From contig LNEC01000018.1 of the NCBI GenBank assembly GCA_001464035.1, forward strand, positions 24,488 to 88,487: 64,000 nucleotides of DNA. Direction: 5' to 3'. Positions 1-9,817 of this stretch are shown piece after piece. The stretch is from Bradyrhizobiaceae bacterium Ga0074131. GTDB taxonomy: Bacteria; Pseudomonadota; Alphaproteobacteria; Rhizobiales; Xanthobacteraceae. A program made the translations under genes and the position numbers. Position 1 is the first letter of the stretch; every line of letters starts with the position of its first letter. Under the pieces are notes generated by a model. The model saw nothing but the letters and a program-made list of their open reading frames with translations, was not told the origin of the DNA and did not search any database.

Positions 1-307
1 CCGCCAGCGCCAGTACGCAGCTTACCAGCGGGGCCAGCAGAAACACGCCCTTGTTGGCGCCGGAGGGAATGATCGGCTCCTTCAGGACGAACTTCAAGAG
101 ATCGGCGAAGGACTGGAACAGGCCCCAGGGACCGACGACGTTGGGACCGCGCCGGATCTGCACCGCCGCCCAGATCTTGCGGTCTGCCAGGAGGATGTAC
201 GCGATGGCGATCAGGAGCACCACGAGCAGCAGGACGCTCTGCGCCAGCATGACGATCAACGGCCACAGGAAACCGGTCCAGAAACCGCTTGGAAAAAATT
301 CAGTCAT
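1..307 (-). CDS. nuoH: NADH-quinone oxidoreductase subunit H, N-terminal part (cut by window edge)
   Basis: Reading the minus strand from the ATG at 307 gives [20 protein letters not shown] followed by a hydrophobic helix, then an [20 protein letters not shown] stretch. That stretch is the hallmark of NuoH, the membrane subunit that forms part of the quinone-binding chamber of respiratory complex I. Only about the first 102 residues lie in the window; the rest continues past base 1. It follows nuoG by 4 bases in the same operon. The call is firm; the ORF track misses it because the frame runs off the edge. Confidence 0.95.
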   Translation of the reverse strand, partial: MTEFFPSGFWTGFLWPLIVMLAQSVLLLVVLLIAIAYILLADRKIWAAVQIRRGPNVVGPWGLFQSFADLLKFVLKEPIIPSGANKGVFLLAPLVSCVLALA

Positions 308-311
308 CGGC

Positions 312-2384
312 TCACTCCGCCGCCGTCAGCATCTGCCCGGAGGCCAGACGGGAACATTCCGCCATGATCGCTGACGCGCGCGCGATCGGGTTGGTCAGGT
401 AAAAATCCTCAACGGTCTTGAACGGCGCCTTCTCGACGCTGCCGCCCTTGCCCGCGAGCATCTTGATGTCGTCAACCCTGCCGGGCTCGATCTGGTCGAT
501 GCGCATCAGATGCGGCACGGCCCTGAACATCGCCTGACGCAACGCGGCCAGCGAATCGTAAGGCAGCTTCCTGGCCAGCACATCCGAGAGCGCGCGGACG
601 ATCGCCCAGTCCTCGCGCGCCTCACCCGGCGGGAATGAGGCGCGGTTGGCCATCTGCACCCGGCCCTCGGTATTGACGTAGATGCCGGATTTTTCGGTAT
701 AGGCCGCCCCCGGCAGAATAACGTCGGCGCGATGTGCGCCGCGATCGCCATGGGTGCCGAGATAGACCACGAAGGTACCGTCGGGCACCCCGATTTCGTC
801 GGCGCCGAGCAGGAACAGCACGTCAAGCGTACCGAACGTTGTCATCTGCGCCGCGGTCAGCCCCCCCGCGCCCGAGCCAAAGCCGATATCGAGCGCCCCG
901 ACCCGCGAGGCGGTATCGTGCAAAATGCCAAACCCGTTCCAGCCCTCCTTGACCGCGCCGACATCCAGCGCAAGTTTGGCCGTAGCCGCCAGAACCGCCC
1001 GGCCGTCATGTCGTGCGGCGGCACCTGCTCCAACCAGCACGATCGGGTTCTTGCCACCTTTCAACACGTTTGCGAAGGCATGTTTGCCCGCGGCGAGTTC
1101 GCTCAGCGAGTCCGTACCCGCACCGAGATAGTCGTATCCATAAGTAAGGTCGGCCCTGGCACCGATCACGCCGATCTCGAGCCGGCCGGTGCGCCAGCGC
1201 TTACGAATGCGCGCGTTGAGGACCGCCGCCTCCTTGCGCGGGTTCGAACCCACGATCAGCAACGCGTCGGCCTGCTCGATGCCGGCGATGGTCGGGTTGA
1301 AAATGTAGGACGCGCGCCCGGCCTTGGCGTCAAATGCGTCGCCGCCCTGCACCGCCAGATTGGCGGAACCGGATTTCGCCAACAGCTCCTTCAGCGCGAA
1401 CATCTCCTCGACCGCGGCGAGATCGCCGGCGATGGCGCCGATCCGCTTGCCGTCGATTCGGCCGGCCTTCGCTGCAATGGCAGCGAACGCTTCCGGCCAC
1501 GATGCTGCGCGCAGCTTGCCGTTTTCCCTGATGTAAGGTCGGTCGAGCCGCTGGGTGCGCAGGCCGTCGACGACGTGTCGGGTCTTGTCGGAAATCCACT
1601 CCTCGTTCACCGCCTCGTTGACGCGCGGCAGGATCCGCATCACCTCGCGGCCGCGGGTATCGACCCGGATCGCCGAGCCGACGCCGTCCATCACGTCGAT
1701 CGATTGGGTCTTGCCGAGTTCCCAAGGCCTGGCTGCGAAAGCATAGGGTTTCGACGTCAACGCGCCGACTGGGCAGATATCGACCAGATTGCCCTGCAGT
1801 TCCGAGGTCAGCGCCGATTCCAGATAGGTGGTGATCTCCATGTCCTCGCCGCGGCCAGTCGCGCCCATTTCCGGCATGCCGCAGACTTCGGCGGCGAAGC
1901 GAACGCAGCGCGTGCACTGGATGCAGCGGTTCATCGAGGTCTTGACCAGTGCGCCGAGATACTTGTCCTCGACCGCGCGCTTGTTTTCGGCGAACCGGCT
2001 GGTGTCGACGCCGTAGCCCATCGCCTGATCCTGCAGGTCGCACTCGCCGCCCTGATCGCAGATCGGACAATCCAGCGGGTGATTGATCAACAGGAATTCC
2101 ATCACGCCTTCGCGCGCCTTTTTCACCATCGGCGAGCGGGTCGAGATTTCCGGCGGCTCCCCCTTGGGACCGGGACGGCAATCGCGAACCGCCCAGGCGC
2201 AGCTGGCCACGGGCTTCGGGCCACCCTTCACCTCGACAAGGCACATCCGGCAATTGCCAGCGATCGACAGCCGTTCATGATAGCAAAAGCGCGGAATTTC
2301 CGCGCCGGCCATCTCACACGCCTGCAGCAGCGTGAAATCCGCGGGGACATCGATCTCTTTGCCATCGATGATGAGTATGGTCAT
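312..2384 (-). CDS. nuoG: NADH-quinone oxidoreductase subunit G
   Basis: This is the 690-aa iron-sulfur subunit of the peripheral arm of complex I, which passes electrons from NuoF/NuoE toward the quinone site. The first 80 residues form a 2Fe-2S ferredoxin domain ([20 protein letters not shown]). Next comes the His-Cys cluster region ([18 protein letters not shown]) and a two-cluster 4Fe-4S domain ([16 protein letters not shown]). The C-terminal two thirds is a molybdopterin-oxidoreductase-like fold that is structural in complex I. Length matches the alphaproteobacterial family. It lies 84 bases after nuoF and 4 bases before nuoH in one operon. Start ATG at 2384 gives the expected [15 protein letters not shown]-terminus. 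Confidence 0.97.
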   Translation of the reverse strand: MTILIIDGKEIDVPADFTLLQACEMAGAEIPRFCYHERLSIAGNCRMCLVEVKGGPKPVASCAWAVRDCRPGPKGEPPEISTRSPMVKKAREGVMEFLLINHPLDCPICDQGGECDLQDQAMGYGVDTSRFAENKRAVEDKYLGALVKTSMNRCIQCTRCVRFAAEVCGMPEMGATGRGEDMEITTYLESALTSELQGNLVDICPVGALTSKPYAFAARPWELGKTQSIDVMDGVGSAIRVDTRGREVMRILPRVNEAVNEEWISDKTRHVVDGLRTQRLDRPYIRENGKLRAASWPEAFAAIAAKAGRIDGKRIGAIAGDLAAVEEMFALKELLAKSGSANLAVQGGDAFDAKAGRASYIFNPTIAGIEQADALLIVGSNPRKEAAVLNARIRKRWRTGRLEIGVIGARADLTYGYDYLGAGTDSLSELAAGKHAFANVLKGGKNPIVLVGAGAAARHDGRAVLAATAKLALDVGAVKEGWNGFGILHDTASRVGALDIGFGSGAGGLTAAQMTTFGTLDVLFLLGADEIGVPDGTFVVYLGTHGDRGAHRADVILPGAAYTEKSGIYVNTEGRVQMANRASFPPGEAREDWAIVRALSDVLARKLPYDSLAALRQAMFRAVPHLMRIDQIEPGRVDDIKMLAGKGGSVEKAPFKTVEDFYLTNPIARASAIMAECSRLASGQMLTAAE

Positions 2385-2468
2385 TGCCTCAAGTCTTTCT
2401 CACCTTGCCGTCCGGAGCGGTGACGCCGAACCGTCGCACTTCCGAATTGATCCGCCATCGCCGCCTCC

Positions 2469-3794
2469 CTATTCCGCCGCGACCATGTGCGCTGGATCGC
2501 GAACGCCGCCGTCATCGACATCCGCCTTGTGCGAATACTGGTCGATGCGCTCCTCGATCTCGTGACGAAAATGGGCGATCAGGCCCTGGATCGGCCACGC
2601 CGCGGCGTCGCCGAGCGCGCAGATGGTGTGGCCCTCCACCTGCTTGGTCACTTCCAGCAGCATGTCGATCTCGCGCTTGTGGGCGCGGCCCTCGGCCATG
2701 CGGGTCAGCACCCGCCACATCCAGCCGGTGCCCTCGCGGCACGGCGTACACTGGCCACAGCTCTCGTGCTTGTAAAAATACGCAATCCGCGCGATCGCCC
2801 GGATCAGATCGGTCGATTTGTCCATCACGATGACGGCGGCGGTGCCGAGGCCGGAGCGCAGTTTGCCGAGGCTGTCGAAGTCCATCGGGGTATCGATGAT
2901 CTGGTCGGCCGGCACCATCCGCACCGACGAGCCGCCGGGAATTACCGCCTTGAGATTGTCCCAGCCGCCGCGAATGCCGCCGCAATGCCGCTCGATCAGC
3001 TCGCGGAACGGGATCCCCATGGCTTCTTCGACGTTGCAGGGCCGCTCGACATGGCCGGAGATGCAGAACAGTTTGGTGCCGACATTGTTGGGCCGGCCGA
3101 TGGCGGCGAACCACGCCGCGCCGCGCCGCAGGATATCCGGCGCCACCGCGATCGACTCGACATTGTTGACGGTGGTCGGGCAGCCGTAGAGGCCGACATT
3201 GGCGGGGAATGGCGGCTTCAGCCGCGGCATGCCCTTCTTGCCTTCGAGGCTCTCCAGCAAGGCGGTCTCTTCGCCGCAGATATAGGCCCCGGCGCCGTGG
3301 GTGACGTAAATGTCGAACGGCCAGCCGTTGATGTTGTCCTTGCCGACCAGTCTCGCCTCATAGGCCTGATCAACAGCGGCCTGCAGATGCTCGCGTTCTC
3401 TGATGAATTCGCCGCGCACATAGATGTAGCAGGCATGCGCGCCCATCGCGAAGCTCGCGAGCAGGCAACCCTCCAAGAGCAGGTGCGGATCGTGCCGCAT
3501 GATCTCGCGGTCCTTGCAGGTACCGGGTTCGGATTCGTCGGCATTGACCACAAGATAGCTCGGCCGGCCGTCGGTCGATTCCTTCGGCATGAACGACCAT
3601 TTCAGCCCGGTCGGAAACCCAGCCCCGCCCCGTCCGCGCAGGCCGGACGCCTTCATCTCATTGATGATCCAGTCGCGGCCCTTGTCGATGATCGCCTTGG
3701 TGCCGTCCCAGGCGCCACGGCGGCGCGCACCCTCGAGGCCCCAGTCGTGGAGGCCGTAGAGGTTACGGAAGATGCGGTCCTTGTCGTCGAGCAT
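2469..3794 (-). CDS. nuoF: NADH-quinone oxidoreductase subunit F
   Basis: This is the 441-aa NADH- and FMN-binding subunit of complex I, the electron entry point. The glycine-rich stretch [15 protein letters not shown] (about residues 52-66) binds FMN and NADH. A second conserved block is [20 protein letters not shown]. The 4Fe-4S ligands are in [13 protein letters not shown] near residue 350 with a further cysteine in [12 protein letters not shown]. Length and motif order are normal. It is cotranscribed with nuoE and the small membrane protein upstream and with nuoG downstream. Confidence 0.97.
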   Translation of the reverse strand: MLDDKDRIFRNLYGLHDWGLEGARRRGAWDGTKAIIDKGRDWIINEMKASGLRGRGGAGFPTGLKWSFMPKESTDGRPSYLVVNADESEPGTCKDREIMRHDPHLLLEGCLLASFAMGAHACYIYVRGEFIREREHLQAAVDQAYEARLVGKDNINGWPFDIYVTHGAGAYICGEETALLESLEGKKGMPRLKPPFPANVGLYGCPTTVNNVESIAVAPDILRRGAAWFAAIGRPNNVGTKLFCISGHVERPCNVEEAMGIPFRELIERHCGGIRGGWDNLKAVIPGGSSVRMVPADQIIDTPMDFDSLGKLRSGLGTAAVIVMDKSTDLIRAIARIAYFYKHESCGQCTPCREGTGWMWRVLTRMAEGRAHKREIDMLLEVTKQVEGHTICALGDAAAWPIQGLIAHFRHEIEERIDQYSHKADVDDGGVRDPAHMVAAE

Positions 3795-3812
3795 GGAGCG
3801 AGATTCCTGAGG

Positions 3813-3998
3813 TCAGCGATTGGACTGCATGTAGGCGCAGCCGCCGAAGGTAAGGGCCCACAGCAGGCTGGAATCGAGCGACGCGTCCGGCGCATATCGC
3901 TGCAGCAGGAAAATGAATGCCGCGGCCGCGACCGTATGCATCGCGATATAGTGCCAGTGTCGCATCGATCCCGCACTCTCCGCGCCATCCGCGTTCAT
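3813..3998 (-). CDS. 61-aa membrane protein embedded between nuoE and nuoF
   Basis: This small protein is not one of the 14 standard complex I subunits and I cannot assign a function. It has two hydrophobic stretches (about residues 16-32, [17 protein letters not shown], and 42-55, [14 protein letters not shown]) separated by a short polar loop, so it is probably a small inner-membrane protein. Its ATG overlaps the nuoE stop codon in an ATGA arrangement, which implies translational coupling, and its stop is 18 bases before nuoF. The position suggests an accessory or assembly role for complex I, but this is inference only. Confidence 0.7.
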   Translation of the reverse strand: MNADGAESAGSMRHWHYIAMHTVAAAAFIFLLQRYAPDASLDSSLLWALTFGGCAYMQSNR

Positions 3999-4606
3999 GT
4001 TGTTTCCTTCAGCGTGGTCAATCCACCGACGGGGGCGGAGAACTGACGGTCGATTTGCGGACCCGGCTTGGGCGGATTGCCGGAGGCAAACCCGTCCAGG
4101 ACCTTGCCGAAGCTTTCCTTGGTCAGGTCCTCATAGGTATCCTTCCAGATCAGCACCATCGGAGCGTTCACGCAGGCGCCCAGACACTCGACCTCTTCCC
4201 AGCTGAAATTGCCGTCCCTGGACAGATGGAAGGGATCGTGATGGATGCGGCTCTGGCACACCTCGATGATATCGCCGGCGCCGCGGAGCCGGCACGGCGT
4301 GGTGCCGCAAACCTGCACGTGGGCCTTCTTGCCGACCGGCTGTAGCTGGAACATGGTGTAGAAGGTCGCGACTTCCAGCACCCGGATATAGGGCATGCCG
4401 AGCAAATCGGCGACAGCGCGGATCGCCGCCTCCGAAACCCATCCTTCGTGCTGTTCCTGGACACGCCACAGGATCGGTATTACCGCAGAAGCCTGACGGC
4501 CCTCCGGATATTTGGCGATCTGTTGCCTGGCCCAAGCAAGGTCCTCCGCTGAGAACGTGAAGTTCGCGGGCTGAAATTCCCTAGGTGCAAGGCGGCGGAC
4601 GGACAT
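3995..4606 (-). CDS. nuoE: NADH-quinone oxidoreductase subunit E
   Basis: This is the 203-aa thioredoxin-fold subunit carrying the N1a 2Fe-2S cluster next to NuoF in complex I. The four ligand cysteines are visible as [11 protein letters not shown] (about residue 99) and [12 protein letters not shown] (about residue 139). The N-terminal helical region with [14 protein letters not shown] is typical. The C-terminal tail after residue 170 is rich in proline and charged residues, as in other alphaproteobacterial NuoE. It starts 13 bases after the FkbM-type methyltransferase stop and overlaps the 61-aa gene by 4 bases. Confidence 0.97.
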   Translation of the reverse strand: MSVRRLAPREFQPANFTFSAEDLAWARQQIAKYPEGRQASAVIPILWRVQEQHEGWVSEAAIRAVADLLGMPYIRVLEVATFYTMFQLQPVGKKAHVQVCGTTPCRLRGAGDIIEVCQSRIHHDPFHLSRDGNFSWEEVECLGACVNAPMVLIWKDTYEDLTKESFGKVLDGFASGNPPKPGPQIDRQFSAPVGGLTTLKETT

Positions 4607-4619
4607 GGCTCTCAGTCTC

Positions 4620-5570
4620 TCAGGGCGCGCGGCGCGCGGCGTTCAGGGCGCTGATCCGGTCTTGCCAGAAGGCGCTTGCGGTGCCGAACACGTTGTAGCC
4701 GACGTGGGTTGAAACCTTGATGCGGTCGAGAATCGAAAGCTCGGTCACGGTTTCCAGCAGATTGCTGCGCGGATCGTAGACGATCAGCTTCAGCGGGGTT
4801 TGTTCGAGGATATAGCGCGACACGGTGTGATGGCGATCATTGCCGTGTTCCTCGCACAGGATGACGCTATCGCCCTGCAGCAGCCGGGCGCCACCCTTGA
4901 TGGCCTCGATCTCGACGCCCTCGACGTCGAGCTTGATCAGGAACTTTCCGCCGGGGGAAACCTTGCCGTCGTCGATCAGGTTGTCGAGCGCGATGACAGG
5001 CACTTCCTCGCCGCCGTCGACGCCGGCAATGCTGAATGCCTCATGCTTGGTGCCGGAGAGCCGCGCGGTGCCCCGCGCCGCGCCGATCGCGCACTTCATC
5101 GCTTCGAAACGGTCGCCGTTGAGTTCGGCGTTGTTCTTGAGCTTGGCGAAGTTCTGCGACGAGGGCTCGATGGCGATTGCCCGGTGCGATCCATAGGGCG
5201 CGCTGGAGACCAGCACCGACCAGTAGCCGTAGTTAGCGCCGCAATCGAGCAACGTGTAGTCAACATCGGCGGCGTGCCGAAACAGCAGTTCGAGTTCGTC
5301 TTCATACGAGAACGAGCGATTGAGCAGCTTGCTCCAATAACCATCGCCATAGGGAAACGCGAAGGTCGCGTCCGCATTCAGCTTGATGTCGATGTCCCGC
5401 TCCGGCAGCGTCCTGCGCAACAGGTTGGCGCACATATTGTAGCCGCGATGCGAGAACGTGGATGCCACCTTCGACCCCGTCGACAAGGCGAGTGCGGCCA
5501 AACGCTCCCAGGCATTGGCGCCCTGCAGCACGCCGGTAGCCCGGTCAAACTGAATCGGCGGCATTGCCAT
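4620..5570 (-). CDS. FkbM-family SAM-dependent methyltransferase inside the nuo operon
   Basis: The 316-aa product has a class I methyltransferase core. The SAM-binding motif [20 protein letters not shown] is near residue 110, an acidic strand end [11 protein letters not shown] follows, and the FkbM-type signature [16 protein letters not shown] is near residue 215. FkbM-type enzymes generally methylate sugar or polyketide hydroxyls; the substrate here is unknown. The long ORF in the track starts too early: its first 159 codons are a shadow of nuoD. The ATG at 5570 shares one base with the nuoD stop (TGATG), so it is translationally coupled. A methyltransferase between nuoD and nuoE is not part of the core complex I operon; see findings. 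Confidence 0.85.
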   Translation of the reverse strand: MAMPPIQFDRATGVLQGANAWERLAALALSTGSKVASTFSHRGYNMCANLLRRTLPERDIDIKLNADATFAFPYGDGYWSKLLNRSFSYEDELELLFRHAADVDYTLLDCGANYGYWSVLVSSAPYGSHRAIAIEPSSQNFAKLKNNAELNGDRFEAMKCAIGAARGTARLSGTKHEAFSIAGVDGGEEVPVIALDNLIDDGKVSPGGKFLIKLDVEGVEIEAIKGGARLLQGDSVILCEEHGNDRHHTVSRYILEQTPLKLIVYDPRSNLLETVTELSILDRIKVSTHVGYNVFGTASAFWQDRISALNAARRAP

Positions 5571-6763
5571 CACCGGTCGACCTCTCCGAACACGATATCG
5601 AGCGAACCGAGAATGGCCGATACGTCGGCCAGGAGATGGCCCTTGCAGATAAAATCCATCGCCTGCAGATGCGCAAAGCCCGGCGCCCGGATCTTGCATT
5701 TGTATGGCTTGTTGGTGCCGTCGGCGACCAGATAGACGCCAAACTCGCCCTTTGGCGCCTCGACCGCGGCGTAGATCTCGCCGGCCGGCACGTGGAAGCC
5801 CTCGGTGTAGAGCTTGAAGTGATGGATCAGCGCCTCCATCGAACGCTTCATCTCGCCGCGCCGGGGCGGCGCTATCTTGTTGTCTTCGACGACGACCGGT
5901 CCCTGCCCTTCCGGCGCGCGCAGCTTCGCGATGCACTGTTTCATGATACGCACCGACTGGCGCATCTCCTCCATCCGGATGCAGTAACGGTCGTAGCAGT
6001 CGCCGTTCCTGCCGATCGGAATGTCGAAATCCATCTCGGTATAGCACTCATAGGGCTGCGCCTTGCGCAGATCCCAGGCGGCACCGGAGCCGCGCACCAT
6101 GACGCCGGAAAAACCCCATTCCCAGGCCTGCTGCAGCGTCACCACGCCGATGTCGACGTTGCGCTGCTTGAAGATGCGGTTGCCGGTCAATAGCCGATCG
6201 AGATCGGCGACCACCTGCAGGAACGGCTCGCACCACGCGTCGATATCGTCGACCAGCTTCGGCGGCAGGTCCTGGTGCACGCCGCCGATCCGGAAGTAGG
6301 CCGCATGCATCCGCGAGCCGGAGGCTCGCTCGTAGAACACCATCAGCTTTTCGCGCTCTTCGAAGCCCCACAGCGGCGGCGTCAGCGCGCCGACGTCCAT
6401 CGCCTGCGTGGTGACGTTGAGCAGGTGCGACAGGATGCGGCCGATCTCGCAGTACAGCACGCGGATCAATTGCCCGCGCCGCGGCACGGCGATGCCAAGC
6501 AGTCTTTCCGCCGCCAGACAGAACGCGTGCTCCTGGTTCATCGGCGCGACATAGTCGAGCCGGTCAAAATACGGGATCGCCTGCAGGTAGGTCTTGTGCT
6601 CGATCAGTTTTTCGGTGCCGCGGTGCAACAGGCCGATATGTGGATCGACGCGGGCGACAACTTCACCATCGAGCTCCAGCACCAGACGCAGCACGCCGTG
6701 CGCGGCGGGATGCTGCGGTCCGAAATTGATGGTGAAGTTACGCAGTGCTGCTGCTTCGGTCAT
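5570..6763 (-). CDS. nuoD: NADH-quinone oxidoreductase subunit D
   Basis: This is the 397-aa 49-kDa-type subunit that, with NuoB, forms the quinone reduction site of complex I; it is related to the large subunit of NiFe hydrogenases but carries no metal. Signatures are [20 protein letters not shown] at the N-terminus, [20 protein letters not shown], and the C-terminal DIVFGEVDR. Length is normal. It starts 2 bases after the nuoC stop, and its own stop overlaps the methyltransferase start by one base. Confidence 0.97.
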   Translation of the reverse strand: MTEAAALRNFTINFGPQHPAAHGVLRLVLELDGEVVARVDPHIGLLHRGTEKLIEHKTYLQAIPYFDRLDYVAPMNQEHAFCLAAERLLGIAVPRRGQLIRVLYCEIGRILSHLLNVTTQAMDVGALTPPLWGFEEREKLMVFYERASGSRMHAAYFRIGGVHQDLPPKLVDDIDAWCEPFLQVVADLDRLLTGNRIFKQRNVDIGVVTLQQAWEWGFSGVMVRGSGAAWDLRKAQPYECYTEMDFDIPIGRNGDCYDRYCIRMEEMRQSVRIMKQCIAKLRAPEGQGPVVVEDNKIAPPRRGEMKRSMEALIHHFKLYTEGFHVPAGEIYAAVEAPKGEFGVYLVADGTNKPYKCKIRAPGFAHLQAMDFICKGHLLADVSAILGSLDIVFGEVDR

Positions 6764-6765
6764 GA

Positions 6766-7380
6766 TCAGACTTTCGGTCCCGCCTTCTCATCGCCGGGCA
6801 GCACCGGATAATCGGCGCCTTCCCATGGCGACAGGAAATCGAACTTGCGGAATTCCTGATTGAGTCGGACAGGTTCGTAGACCACCCGCTTTTCCTGGTC
6901 GTCGTAGCGCACCTCGACGAAGCCGGTGAGCGGGAAATCCTTGCGCAGCGGGTGGCCATCGAAACCGTAGTCGGTCAAAAGCCGCCGCATGTCGGGGTGG
7001 CCGGTGAAGATCACGCCATAGAGATCGTAGCACTCACGCTCGAACCAGTCGGCGCCGGGAAAGACGTCGATGATCGAGGGCACCTGGGTGGTTTCGTCGG
7101 CCTGCGCGCGCAGGCGGATGCGTTCGTTCAGCGTCGGCGACAGCAGGTGATACACCACGTCAAAGCGCTTCTCGCGGCCCGGATAGTCCACCGCCGTAAC
7201 GTCGATGAAACTGACGAAACGGCAGCCGGGATCGTCGCGCAGGAATTTGACGACGTCGACGATCTTGTCGGCGTGGACCGCCACCGTGAGCTGATTGAAC
7301 GCGACCGAATGATCGGTCGCGGCATCCGGTAGCGCGTCAACAATCGTCTGCCCCAGGGCGTCGAGCCTGCCGTCGTCCAT
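6766..7380 (-). CDS. nuoC: NADH-quinone oxidoreductase subunit C
   Basis: This is the 204-aa 30-kDa-type subunit of the peripheral arm of complex I. The signature region [20 protein letters not shown] is followed by [20 protein letters not shown], which defines the family. NuoC and NuoD are separate genes here, as usual in alphaproteobacteria and unlike the fused form in Escherichia coli. It starts 9 bases after the nuoB stop. Confidence 0.96.
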   Translation of the reverse strand: MDDGRLDALGQTIVDALPDAATDHSVAFNQLTVAVHADKIVDVVKFLRDDPGCRFVSFIDVTAVDYPGREKRFDVVYHLLSPTLNERIRLRAQADETTQVPSIIDVFPGADWFERECYDLYGVIFTGHPDMRRLLTDYGFDGHPLRKDFPLTGFVEVRYDDQEKRVVYEPVRLNQEFRKFDFLSPWEGADYPVLPGDEKAGPKV

Positions 7381-7389
7381 ACCAAACCC

Positions 7390-7986
7390 TCAGCGTTCGA
7401 TGGTGCCGATGCGCCGGATCTTCTTCTGCAGCAGCATCACGCCGTAGAGCAGAGCTTCCGCCGTCGGCGGGCAACCGGGCACGTAGATATCGATCGGCAC
7501 GATGCGGTCGCAGCCGCGCACCACCGAATACGAGTAGTGATAGTAGCCGCCGCCATTGGCGCAGGATCCCATCGAGATGACGTAGCGCGGCTCCGGCATC
7601 TGGTCGTAAACCTTGCGCAGCGCCGGCGCCATCTTGTTGGTCAGGGTGCCGGCGACGATCATCACGTCGGACTGCCGCGGCGAGGCGCGGGGCGCAAAGC
7701 CGAACCGTTCGGCGTCATAGCGCGGCATCGACATCTGCATCATCTCGACCGCGCAGCAGGCCAGACCAAAGGTCATCCACATCAGCGAGCCGGTGCGGGC
7801 CCAGGTGATCAGGTCATCGGTGGCGGTGACGAAAAAGCCCTTGTCGGAGAGCTGGTGATTGACATCCAGGAAATACGGGTCGTTGGCGCCGACCGGTCGG
7901 CCGGTCGAGGGATCCAGAATACCGGTCGCAGCCGGCGCGACGACCGGCGCAAATCCTGGCGTTGCTGCGGTAGGGCTCAATCCCAT
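7390..7986 (-). CDS. nuoB: NADH-quinone oxidoreductase subunit B
   Basis: This 198-aa subunit carries the N2 4Fe-4S cluster that donates electrons to quinone. Cluster ligands are in [12 protein letters not shown] (tandem cysteines), [20 protein letters not shown] and [16 protein letters not shown] chose the ATG at 7986 ([10 protein letters not shown]). The ORF track uses an upstream GTG at 8007, which would lie deeper inside nuoA, and AAAGG is correctly placed for the later ATG. Either start overlaps the 3' end of nuoA, which indicates coupled translation. Confidence 0.96.
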   Translation of the reverse strand: MGLSPTAATPGFAPVVAPAATGILDPSTGRPVGANDPYFLDVNHQLSDKGFFVTATDDLITWARTGSLMWMTFGLACCAVEMMQMSMPRYDAERFGFAPRASPRQSDVMIVAGTLTNKMAPALRKVYDQMPEPRYVISMGSCANGGGYYHYSYSVVRGCDRIVPIDIYVPGCPPTAEALLYGVMLLQKKIRRIGTIER

Positions 7987-8342
7987 TCGAGCGCGCCTTT
8001 CTTCCACTCATAGGCAAAGCCGACGGTCAGGACGGCGAGGAACACCACCATCGACCAGAACCCGGTCGCGCCGAGGTTCCCGAACGCCACCGCCCATGGA
8101 AACAGGAATGCCACTTCGAGGTCGAAGATGATGAAGAGGATGGCCACCAAGTAGAACCGGACATCGAACTTCATGCGGGCATCGTCAAAAGCGTTGAATC
8201 CGCATTCATAGGCGGACAGCTTCTCCGGATCGGGCTGCTGGAAGGCCAGCAGGAAGGGAGCGATCAGCAGCGCCAAACCGATCAGGCCCGCGACCCCGAC
8301 GAACACCACGAGGGGAAGGTAATCTTGCAAGATGCCGGTCAT
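7977..8342 (-). CDS. nuoA: NADH-quinone oxidoreductase subunit A
   Basis: This is the 121-aa small membrane subunit of complex I and the first gene of the operon. It has three transmembrane helices: residues about 8-30, about 62-85 ([20 protein letters not shown], including the conserved acidic residues) and about 92-112. The loop [20 protein letters not shown] is diagnostic. I used the internal ATG at 8342 ([10 protein letters not shown]); the longer ORF start in the track adds 32 residues with no family counterpart. Confidence 0.96.
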   Translation of the reverse strand: MTGILQDYLPLVVFVGVAGLIGLALLIAPFLLAFQQPDPEKLSAYECGFNAFDDARMKFDVRFYLVAILFIIFDLEVAFLFPWAVAFGNLGATGFWSMVVFLAVLTVGFAYEWKKGALEWD

Positions 8343-8798
8343 CGGCGGTGCCTTTAATTTCGCGGTTTCAAGGGCCGCAGATTCGTTGACTGGAATTGTT
8401 CTGAGGCTTAGCGCAGCGCAACAAGGGGCGCAAGACAAGCTATTTTTACGACTCCACCGCCCGCCACACGCAGCGGGATAACTCTGGCACGGCAGCGGTT
8501 GACGACCTTCAGCCCAGTTCTTTTTCGGCCTCGGGCATCCCGGCGCGCGTGTCCTTCAGTCGCCGCTGTCGCAGCGGTCACGACCAGGCCCGGTGCCCTC
8601 TTGTCGGTGCGCGCGGCGCGCTGACGTCGAGATTACGCCGGCAGGCCATTTGCCCGGCCCAGCCAGACCGACGGACGATAGCTGGAAACACCCGGAAATG
8701 CCGACGAAACCATTTTGGGGAACCCACGAAGCCATCCTGAAACAGAGCGGGCGTATCGCTCTTGCCAACGACGACGGCAAAGTCGCCAGGAGGCTCAG
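8343..8798. other. Intergenic region upstream of nuoA; holds the nuo promoter region
   Basis: This 456-base gap separates the divergently oriented nuo operon and the 64-aa membrane protein gene. The ORFs the track lists here have no domain character and overlap each other in opposite frames, so I treat them as noise. The nuo promoter must lie here on the minus strand, but I could not identify a convincing -35/-10 pair. Confidence 0.5.
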
Positions 8799-8993
8799 AT
8801 GAACCACTCAATTCACTCAGCAGACCGCTCCACCCACCTGAAGATCGTGGTCGTGGCCCTCGTGGCCGGCATCGCGGTGGCGGCTCTCGGCATCTTCGCC
8901 CGCACCGGTTCGGACAACACCCAGACCGCTCACGTCGTGAAGGTTGGCAAGCCCGTGGCGATAACCAGTTCCAATGCCTCGCTGGTCCGCTAG
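8799..8993 (+). CDS. Small single-pass membrane protein, unknown function
   Basis: The 64-aa product begins MNHSIHSADRSTHLK, has one strong transmembrane segment (IVVVALVAGIAVAALGIFA, about residues 16-34) and a polar tail ending SSNASLVR. The start at 8799 is chosen because a strong ribosome binding site (AGGAGG) lies 5 bases before the ATG; the longer ORF in the track has no such site. A good intrinsic terminator follows, so this appears to be a monocistronic expressed gene. I do not recognise a named family. Confidence 0.7.
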   Translation: MNHSIHSADRSTHLKIVVVALVAGIAVAALGIFARTGSDNTQTAHVVKVGKPVAITSSNASLVR

Positions 8994-9029
8994 GACGAGC
9001 CGAAATTCCTCGGGGATAGGATGGACAAG

Positions 9030-9053
9030 GGTCGCCTTAGGGCGGCCTTTTTT
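9030..9053 (+). terminator. Intrinsic terminator after the 64-aa membrane protein gene
   Basis: GGTCGCC and GGCGGCC pair around a TTAG loop, with one G-T wobble, and six T residues follow directly. It sits about 35 bases after the stop codon of the 64-aa gene. Confidence 0.8.
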
Positions 9054-9127
9054 CGTTTGCCGATGCGGGGAACGAAGCTTCGCCAAGCCATTGATTCCAA
9101 GCCATTGATCCGAAGCAACAGATTCAA

Positions 9128-9204
<77 letters not shown>

Positions 9205-9417
9205 GTGATTGCGAAAACCGCGCGAGGTGGGACTTAAAGGCGGGACCATTCCAAGTCAAGGTTGTTGCGAATCCCCCCGTCAGTCGGGCATTTTTGCGAT
9301 GCCGATGCAAATAATGGCTTGTTTGCAGGCAAAACAACGTAGTCAGTCCGCCCCCGAATCATTTAAGGCCTGCTACGTCTGGGTTTCCCCAGCCATCAAC
9401 AACGAGGAGGGCCGAAT

Positions 9418-9717
9418 ATGGCCAAGAAGGCAGCGACACCGACCACCGTCACGCTCAAGCATCTGGCGGCAGCGATCGCCGAAGACCAGGAATTGTCCAA
9501 GAAGCAGTCGGAAGCCATCTTGAATGATCTGGTCACCCGGATCACCAAGCACCTGAAGAAAGGCGAGCGCATCCGTATCGTCGGTCTCGGCATCCTGCAG
9601 GTGCGCAAGCGCGCCGCACGCATGGGCCGCAACCCGGCCACCGGCGAAGCGATCCAGATCAAGGCAAGCAAGAAGGTCGCCTTCCGCGCGGCCAAGGAAC
9701 TCAAGGAAGCCGTCTGA
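9418..9717 (+). CDS. hupB: HU-family DNA-binding protein
   Basis: The 99-aa product is an HU/IHF-type nucleoid protein. The dimerisation helices (TLKHLAAAIAEDQELSKKQ) are followed by the beta-saddle and the DNA-arm motif GRNPATGEAIQIKASKKVAFR, where the arm proline of RNPATG intercalates in the minor groove. A GAGGAGG ribosome binding site precedes the ATG. It lies between nuo and lon but on the strand opposite to both, separated from lon by peptidase T, a methyltransferase and a tRNA. HU is often found near lon in proteobacteria, so the neighbourhood looks like a rearranged version. A 12-bp inverted repeat lies 25 bases after the stop. Confidence 0.93.
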   Translation: MAKKAATPTTVTLKHLAAAIAEDQELSKKQSEAILNDLVTRITKHLKKGERIRIVGLGILQVRKRAARMGRNPATGEAIQIKASKKVAFRAAKELKEAV

Positions 9718-9741
9718 TCAGGCGCGTTTCAATTCTGGTTT

Positions 9742-9781
9742 GCGTCATTCCGGCACGGCCCGCGCGGCTCCGGAATGACGC
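9742..9781. repeat. Palindromic element, 12-bp perfect arms, between hupB and pepT
   Basis: GCGTCATTCCGG at 9742-9753 and CCGGAATGACGC at 9770-9781 form perfect arms around a GC-rich 16-base centre. No T-run follows, so it looks more like a dispersed palindromic repeat than a classical terminator, although it could stabilise the hupB transcript end. Confidence 0.7.
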
Positions 9782-9817
9782 TTCGCCCTTAATCTGGCCT
9801 TCGCGGCCGCCGCAGCG

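Noticed and set aside
8343-8460. A specific -35/-10 promoter for nuoA
   Set aside because: Possible TTGTCTT- and CTAAG-like elements exist on the minus strand, but spacing and match are too poor to support a call.
8549-8807. ORFs of 63-83 aa upstream of the 64-aa membrane protein
   Set aside because: Several frames are open at once on both strands with no domain, and only the 8799 start has a strong ribosome binding site.
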